This document shows positions 59,505 through 64,000 of a DNA stretch of 64,000 nt, in pieces. The stretch is from Ruania zhangjianzhongii (lineage in GTDB: Bacteria; Actinomycetota; Actinomycetes; Actinomycetales; Beutenbergiaceae). The first letter of the stretch is position 1. Every line of letters starts with the position of its first letter. A program made the position numbers and the translations under genes. The stretch spans positions 4,888,882-4,952,881 of the forward strand of contig NZ_CP042828.1 of assembly GCF_008000995.1 (NCBI RefSeq). Reading direction: 5' to 3'. The notes below the pieces were generated by a model. It worked only from the letters and a program-made list of their open reading frames with translations, was not told the DNA's origin and did no database searches.

Positions 59505-60371
59505 TCACTGGTCCGGCAAGCCATTGGTGGGCGGTGCGTCCGGGTGACTGCCGAGCCTGGTGTCTTCGTTCATCGCATCGACGACAGCGAGATCCGGCTC
59601 GGACATCGAGAAGTCCAGATCGATGTTCATCGCCAGCCGGTTCGCGTTGGTGGACTTCGGGATGACCGCACGACCGCGCATCAGGTGCCACTTCAGGACC
59701 ACCTGCGCCGGTGCTACGCCGTACTTCTCGCCCAGGGACGCGACCATCGGCGACTCGAGAACACCACCCTTACCCAGGGGAGCCCAGGCCTGGATGACGA
59801 TGTCGCTCTCTTTCTGAAATCCGGTCAGCTCGTCCTGCTGGAACAGCGGGTGGTACTCGACCTGATTGACCACTGGCAGCTCGTCGAACCGCGCGATGAG
59901 CGCCTGCAGATGCTTGACCATGAAGTTCGATACGCCGATCGACTTCACGTCACCGCGCTGCTGCAGCTCGATCAACGCCTCCCAGCTGCGCAGCATGCGA
60001 TCGATGGGGGTCACCGGCCAGTGGATGAGATAGAGGTCGACGTAGTCGACGCCAAGCCGGGCACGGCTGGCCTCGAAGGCGCGCAGCGTCTCGGTGTAGC
60101 CGTGGTCCGTGTTCCAGACCTTCGTGGTGAGGAAGAGGTCCTCCCGTGGGATTCCTGAGTCGCGAATCGCCGTCCCGATAGCCGCCTCGTTGCCGTACAC
60201 GGAGGCGGTATCGATCAGCCGGTAGCCGGCGCGGAGGGCGGAGCTGATTGTCGTGTCCGTCTGCTGCGGACTCATCCGCAACGAGCCGAGTCCCACTGCC
60301 GGCATCGTGGTGCCGTCCCGCAGTGCGATCGTCTCGCCGACAGGGGTTGTCACATCTGTTGATTCAGCCAT
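59505..60371 (-). CDS. Aldo/keto reductase (AKR, 2,5-diketogluconate reductase type)
   Basis: 288 aa. Catalytic tetrad visible: Asp and Tyr in DTASVYGNE, Lys in FLTTKVW, His in YLIHWP; GVSNFMVKHL and IPKSTNANRL bind NADPH. AKR5-type. Would reduce an aldehyde or keto sugar acid in the pathway. Lies between the kinase and SDR genes of the operon. Confidence 0.9.
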   Translation of the reverse strand: MAESTDVTTPVGETIALRDGTTMPAVGLGSLRMSPQQTDTTISSALRAGYRLIDTASVYGNEAAIGTAIRDSGIPREDLFLTTKVWNTDHGYTETLRAFEASRARLGVDYVDLYLIHWPVTPIDRMLRSWEALIELQQRGDVKSIGVSNFMVKHLQALIARFDELPVVNQVEYHPLFQQDELTGFQKESDIVIQAWAPLGKGGVLESPMVASLGEKYGVAPAQVVLKWHLMRGRAVIPKSTNANRLAMNIDLDFSMSEPDLAVVDAMNEDTRLGSHPDAPPTNGLPDQ

Positions 60372-60449
60372 GGATCGTCGTACACCTTTACTGATCGTCG
60401 TGGACCGGGAGAGTTGTTCTCGATGACGGTTGCGCGCAGCAGCCCGGCA

Positions 60450-62150
60450 TCACTGCTCGAAGGAGGATTCGACCGCTCGGACGACCAGCCCGAGCGACAC
60501 AGCGCCCGGATCAGGTGTGCCGAGCGTGTTCTGGCCGTGGATGCGGGCACGCCCCTTCGCGGCAACGAGGTCAGCCGTGCCCTCGGCCGCGGCCTCGGCT
60601 GCTGCCGCGGCTCTCGCCCACGTGGTGGCGAGCATGGCGTCCGGGGTGTGGGTGAACACGTCGACGAACGGAGCTATGGCGTCCACCATCGTCTTGTCAC
60701 CCGGGCGGGCACCACCCAGGTCGACGACGGCGTCCAGTGCGCGGGTAAGCCCGTCGGCGATATCTGCGACCGTGGGGGCCCTCTGGTCGTCCACAGCAGT
60801 GGCGAACGCGGCCAGTGCTGCACCCCAGAGCGCACCGGAGGTGCCACCGGCCTTCTCCGACCATGCCGCGCCGGCAGCGGCGAGGACGCTTCGCAGGCCA
60901 GCACCTGATTCAGCGGCGGCCAGCGCCGCATCGTGGGCGGAGGACAGACCCCGGACCATCCCTCGGCCATGGTCGCCGTCACCACCGACCCGGTCCAGCT
61001 GCCCCAGGCGTTCCTCCTGCCGGCGCACTGCCTCAGCTGCGTGCCCGATCGCCACGCACACCCGGGCGGCCAGCCCGCGGGATTCAGGTGACGCGTCCGC
61101 GAGGTCAGCGGCAGGGGCCCGCTCGACCGCGACGGTCCGCTGCTTCGACGATACCTCCGCCTCCCGGAAGAAGCTGGGGGTGTGCGCGGGAGCCCGCCAG
61201 AGTGACTCCAGCTCAGCGTCCAGGAACATCACGCTCAGCGACGCACCGATCATGTCCAGACTGGTCAGGTACTCACCCACCACCGGCGACACCACCGCAC
61301 GTCCCCGTGACTCGAGTCCGTCGTGGATCTTCGTATAGAGGATGAACAGCTCTTCGTGGCTGCACCCGCCCAAGCTGTTCACCAGCACCGCGACGCGCTC
61401 CTGCTCCTGCTGCGGCTCCGGGGCATGGTCCAGCAGTGCGGTCACGAGGTGGTCAGCGAGCGCGTGGGGGGTTCCCTGTGTCTGCATCTCGATACCGGGC
61501 TCACCGTGGATTCCGAGTCCGATGGCGAGCTTCCCCGCAGGGACCGTGAACAGCGGCTCCCGGTCTCCAGGCAGCGTGCATCCCGAGGTAGCCGCGCCCA
61601 GCGTCACCGATCGTGCAGCGGCTCGCCGCCCCACGCGTGCCACCTCCGCGAGGCTTCTGCCCTCGTCAGCGGCGGCGCCGAGCACCTTGGCCACGAACAG
61701 GGCCCCGGCGATCCCGCGCCCGTCGGCTGCTGATGGTGCGGTCCGCGAGGCGATGTCATCCGCGATCACCACCTCCTCCACAGCCACACCCTCTGCACGC
61801 AGGCGGCGGGCTGCTGCCCCGAAGTGAATCCGGTCACCGCTGTAGTTGAGCGAAGCCAGGAGTACTCCGCCGCCGTTCTCCACCGCCCGGGCAGCGCGGT
61901 AGATCTGCGCCTCTGACGGCGAAGAGAAGATCTGCCCGGAGACGGCCGCATCTGCCATGCCGGCGCCGACCCATCCGGCGAAACCGGGGTAGTGCCCGCC
62001 GCCGCCGCCGAGCACAACGGCGACCTGTCCGGGCGGGGCACCATTGCGTCGCACCACGGACCCGTCCCGCACCATGACGGTTCCCGGGTTCGCGCGGGCG
62101 AATCCGGACAGTACGTCTTCGATGGAGTCAGCGCCTTCACCGACGAACAT
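60450..62150 (-). CDS. Dihydroxyacetone kinase, fused DhaK-DhaL (ketose kinase)
   Basis: 566 aa. DhaK part (about 1-330) with GGGGGHYPGFAGWVG and the covalent-substrate His in LGIHGEPG; DhaL part (about 365-566) with the ADP/Mg loop DRVGGDGDHGRGM and GGTSGALWG. ATP-dependent single-chain type. This family also includes erythrulose and other short ketose kinases, and the operon contains no glycerol gene, so a ketotetrose or similar product is as likely as dihydroxyacetone. ATG at 62150 after GAAGAGG. Confidence 0.9.
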   Translation of the reverse strand: MFVGEGADSIEDVLSGFARANPGTVMVRDGSVVRRNGAPPGQVAVVLGGGGGHYPGFAGWVGAGMADAAVSGQIFSSPSEAQIYRAARAVENGGGVLLASLNYSGDRIHFGAAARRLRAEGVAVEEVVIADDIASRTAPSAADGRGIAGALFVAKVLGAAADEGRSLAEVARVGRRAAARSVTLGAATSGCTLPGDREPLFTVPAGKLAIGLGIHGEPGIEMQTQGTPHALADHLVTALLDHAPEPQQEQERVAVLVNSLGGCSHEELFILYTKIHDGLESRGRAVVSPVVGEYLTSLDMIGASLSVMFLDAELESLWRAPAHTPSFFREAEVSSKQRTVAVERAPAADLADASPESRGLAARVCVAIGHAAEAVRRQEERLGQLDRVGGDGDHGRGMVRGLSSAHDAALAAAESGAGLRSVLAAAGAAWSEKAGGTSGALWGAALAAFATAVDDQRAPTVADIADGLTRALDAVVDLGGARPGDKTMVDAIAPFVDVFTHTPDAMLATTWARAAAAAEAAAEGTADLVAAKGRARIHGQNTLGTPDPGAVSLGLVVRAVESSFEQ

Positions 62151-62200
62151 CTCGCTACCTCTTCCTGCCGATGGTCATGTGCACGAGCCGGTCGACTCGG

Positions 62201-63514
62201 CTATCCCCAGGTCCGGTCGAGGGCCCGGTCGGTGTCCCAGTCGCTGGTGTCCTCGAAGAAGAACGGGCGCGACTCGTCCAGACAGGAACGCATCAGCTCG
62301 AGGTTGACGTCGTCGAACCCGAGGCCGGGCTTCTCGGGCACGGTGATAAAGCCGTCCTGGATGATCGGAGCGTCCAGCCCGACCACGAGGTCGCTCCAGT
62401 AGTCGATATCGGCCGCGTGGTGCTCCAGGGCGAGGAAGTTGAACGTCGCTGCCGCGAGGTGCACGGAGGCCATCGTTGCGATCGGGCTGGCGGCCAGGTG
62501 CAGAGCCATCGGCACCCCGTACTCTTCGGCCAGGTCTCCGATTCGCTTGGTCTCGGCCATGCCGCCGGCTGTCGCCGGGTCGGGGTGCACCACGTCAACG
62601 GCTCCCGCGTCCAGAAGTGGCCGGAAGTTCTCGGCGAGGTAGATGTCCTCTCCGGTGCAGGTCGGCGTCGTCGTTGCCCGGGTGAGCTTCGCCCACTGGT
62701 CGGTGTACTGCCAGGGGACAAGGTCCTCGAGCCAGGCGAGGTCGAAGGGTTCTAGTGCCTGCGCGATCCGGATGCACGACTTCAGGTCCACGTGGCCGAC
62801 ATGATCCACAGCGATCGGGATGTCGTCACCGATCTGCGCGCGTACCGTCCGGACATAGTCGACCAGATGGTCGACTCCGGAACGCGAGACCTGCAGACCG
62901 GTGAACGGATGCGGTGTGAACCGGTCCACGATCGCGTGGGTGAGCCCGACCAGGGAACCGGGGACGTCGTAGAGCAGGTCGACGCCGACATCCATCTTCA
63001 GCATGCTGTAGCCGGCATCGATGCGGCCCTGGAGACGCTCGGCCATCCGGTACGGATCGCGTTCGTCCGGTGTGTCGGCGTAACACTTGATCCGGTCCCG
63101 GAAGCGGCCACCCATCAGCGCGTACGCCGGCACCCCGTAGGCTTTGCCGGCGAGATCCATCAGCGCCATCTCGATCCCGGACACGCCGCCGCCCAACCGA
63201 CCATGGTTGCCGAACTGACGGATCTTGCGGAAGACACGGTCCAGATTGCACGGGTTCTCGCCGAGGATCCGGCTCTTCAGCATCAGCGCGTAGCTGGCAC
63301 TGGCCTGGTCGCGCACTTCGCCCCAGCCGACCAGACCCTGGTTGGTCTCGATCTTGATGATGGTGGACTTGAACGGAACCTTGTCGAGGCACGCAACGCG
63401 CATGTCGGTGATGCGTAGGGCGGAGGGTCGAGAGCCTTGGCTCACGTACTCCTCGGAAATCGACTCTTGGCCCAATGGTGTATCAGGGATAGTGGTGAGG
63501 CTGACCCTGTTCAT
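62201..63514 (-). CDS. Enolase-superfamily sugar-acid dehydratase (mandelate racemase type)
   Basis: 437 aa. N-terminal capping domain, then the barrel with Lys in MLKMDVGVD, metal ligands in IAVDHVGHV, WLEDLVPWQ and CTGEDIY, and Asp/His at HPDPATAGGM and LHLAASPIATMAS. The pattern is that of aldonate dehydratases giving 2-keto-3-deoxy acids; the specific sugar acid cannot be read. The first 30 residues before RITDMRVACLD are extra for the family. First gene of the operon; AAGGAG before the ATG. Confidence 0.87.
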   Translation of the reverse strand: MNRVSLTTIPDTPLGQESISEEYVSQGSRPSALRITDMRVACLDKVPFKSTIIKIETNQGLVGWGEVRDQASASYALMLKSRILGENPCNLDRVFRKIRQFGNHGRLGGGVSGIEMALMDLAGKAYGVPAYALMGGRFRDRIKCYADTPDERDPYRMAERLQGRIDAGYSMLKMDVGVDLLYDVPGSLVGLTHAIVDRFTPHPFTGLQVSRSGVDHLVDYVRTVRAQIGDDIPIAVDHVGHVDLKSCIRIAQALEPFDLAWLEDLVPWQYTDQWAKLTRATTTPTCTGEDIYLAENFRPLLDAGAVDVVHPDPATAGGMAETKRIGDLAEEYGVPMALHLAASPIATMASVHLAAATFNFLALEHHAADIDYWSDLVVGLDAPIIQDGFITVPEKPGLGFDDVNLELMRSCLDESRPFFFEDTSDWDTDRALDRTWG

Positions 63515-63920
63515 AGGTCGTTGTTCTCCTTATCCGATGGCTCGTGACAATCGACGCACGTCGTCAACTGTCGCGAGTAATCGCTGAATTGGACGTCGCC
63601 GCCGGTGCGAACGGTAACGCGAGGCACTTCTGAGGGTTGTGGCGAACAGTGCGTTCTCTGTCTCCAGCTCGTCGACTACCAGGCAACGAGAGATCGATGA
63701 CAACCAGGGGCCTGCAGCACAGATGACCAGCCACCGCACTTGCGGCCAATACAGCCCTTGCATTCATGGTTTCTCGAGAGCCTCAGAGCATCGATAATCG
63801 GAACTCACGGTGGTACGATTTCGATTGCTTGTGGCCAATTGTCCCGTTAAAGAAGCCTGGGTGGGTGCATGGGTCGGTACAACATCTGGCAGAGCGGATG
63901 GCTCCGCCCTCCGGGTTCAC
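63515..63920. other. Intergenic / promoter region of the sugar-acid operon
   Basis: About 400 bp, less GC-rich than the neighbours. Presumably carries the minus-strand promoter of the operon starting at 63514; AAGGAG is at its inner end. I saw no regulator gene and no convincing palindrome. A 67-codon minus-strand frame (63564-63767) has no ribosome site or known motif and is not called. Confidence 0.5.
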
Positions 63921-64000
63921 CTACGAACCTGCGGACTCGCCGACCTGGCCCAGCATGTCGTCAGTCTCACCACCTTCGTTGTTGTTCTGTGTGCAACGGC
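63921..64000 (-). CDS. Possible C-terminal end of a gene beyond the window
   Basis: On the minus strand a frame entering from the right edge reads CTQNNNEGGETDDMLGQVGE and stops at 63923-63921. The acidic, Gly-rich tail looks protein-like, but 25 codons are too few to be sure or to name a family. Confidence 0.25.
   Translation of the reverse strand, partial: RCTQNNNEGGETDDMLGQVGESAGS

Noticed and set aside
63564-63767. 67-codon minus-strand frame with a hydrophobic start
   Set aside because: No ribosome site, atypical codon use, and it lies in the probable promoter region of the sugar-acid operon.

Overview
The window is high-GC DNA with short intergenic gaps, many ATGA/GTGA start-stop overlaps, several apparently leaderless genes, an actinobacterial mix of GntR/FCD, ROK, LacI and TetR regulators, and family 1 ABC sugar transporters. 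This fits a free-living Actinomycetota, most likely Micrococcales; the genus cannot be named from the sequence. No rRNA, tRNA, phage, transposase or CRISPR array was seen. Nearly the whole window is a set of sugar, sugar-acid and polysaccharide catabolic operons, separated by short housekeeping, defence-like and export modules.

Left part (1-17.9 kb). A sulfoglycolysis-type operon on the minus strand (PfkB kinase, YihT-like class I aldolase and a COG2407 isomerase cut by the window edge) faces a DeoR regulator that is translationally coupled to a GH116 glycosidase. A leucyl-tRNA synthetase follows, with a candidate leucine leader-peptide attenuator. After a vapBC pair comes a complete sialic-acid operon: lipoprotein, two permeases, a YjhC/NanOx-like oxidoreductase, a lyase-family protein, NanK and NanE. 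A divergent GntR/FCD gene resembles NanR.

Middle part (18-35.4 kb). A sulfated-arabinose-polymer locus holds GH2, sulfatase, GH51, an ABC importer, LacI, secreted GH43, a ROK regulator and a second sulfatase. Two LacI-type operator sequences tie the importer operon to the GH43 gene. An NmrA-like protein, a second vapBC and a SagB-type nitroreductase follow.

Central-right (35.6-56.2 kb). An ABC-2 exporter with its own DesK/NarL-type two-component system is followed by an FAD protein, a MFS exporter with a small GNAT, and a FadR-type regulator controlling kduI-idnO-idnD-hydroxyacid dehydrogenase through a 22-bp repeated operator candidate. Then come an exported beta-helix-like protein, a TetR/MMPL exporter pair, a membrane-anchored unknown, a RecF-like ATPase and two small P-loop kinases.

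Right end (56.3-63.5 kb). A broken toxin-antitoxin pair lies between 46-bp imperfect direct repeats. It precedes a six-gene sugar-acid operon (enolase-superfamily dehydratase, DhaK-DhaL kinase, aldo/keto reductase, SDR, RraA-like aldolase, D-2-hydroxyacid dehydrogenase) whose substrate I cannot assign. Family assignments rest on motifs and remembered homologues; no search was run.
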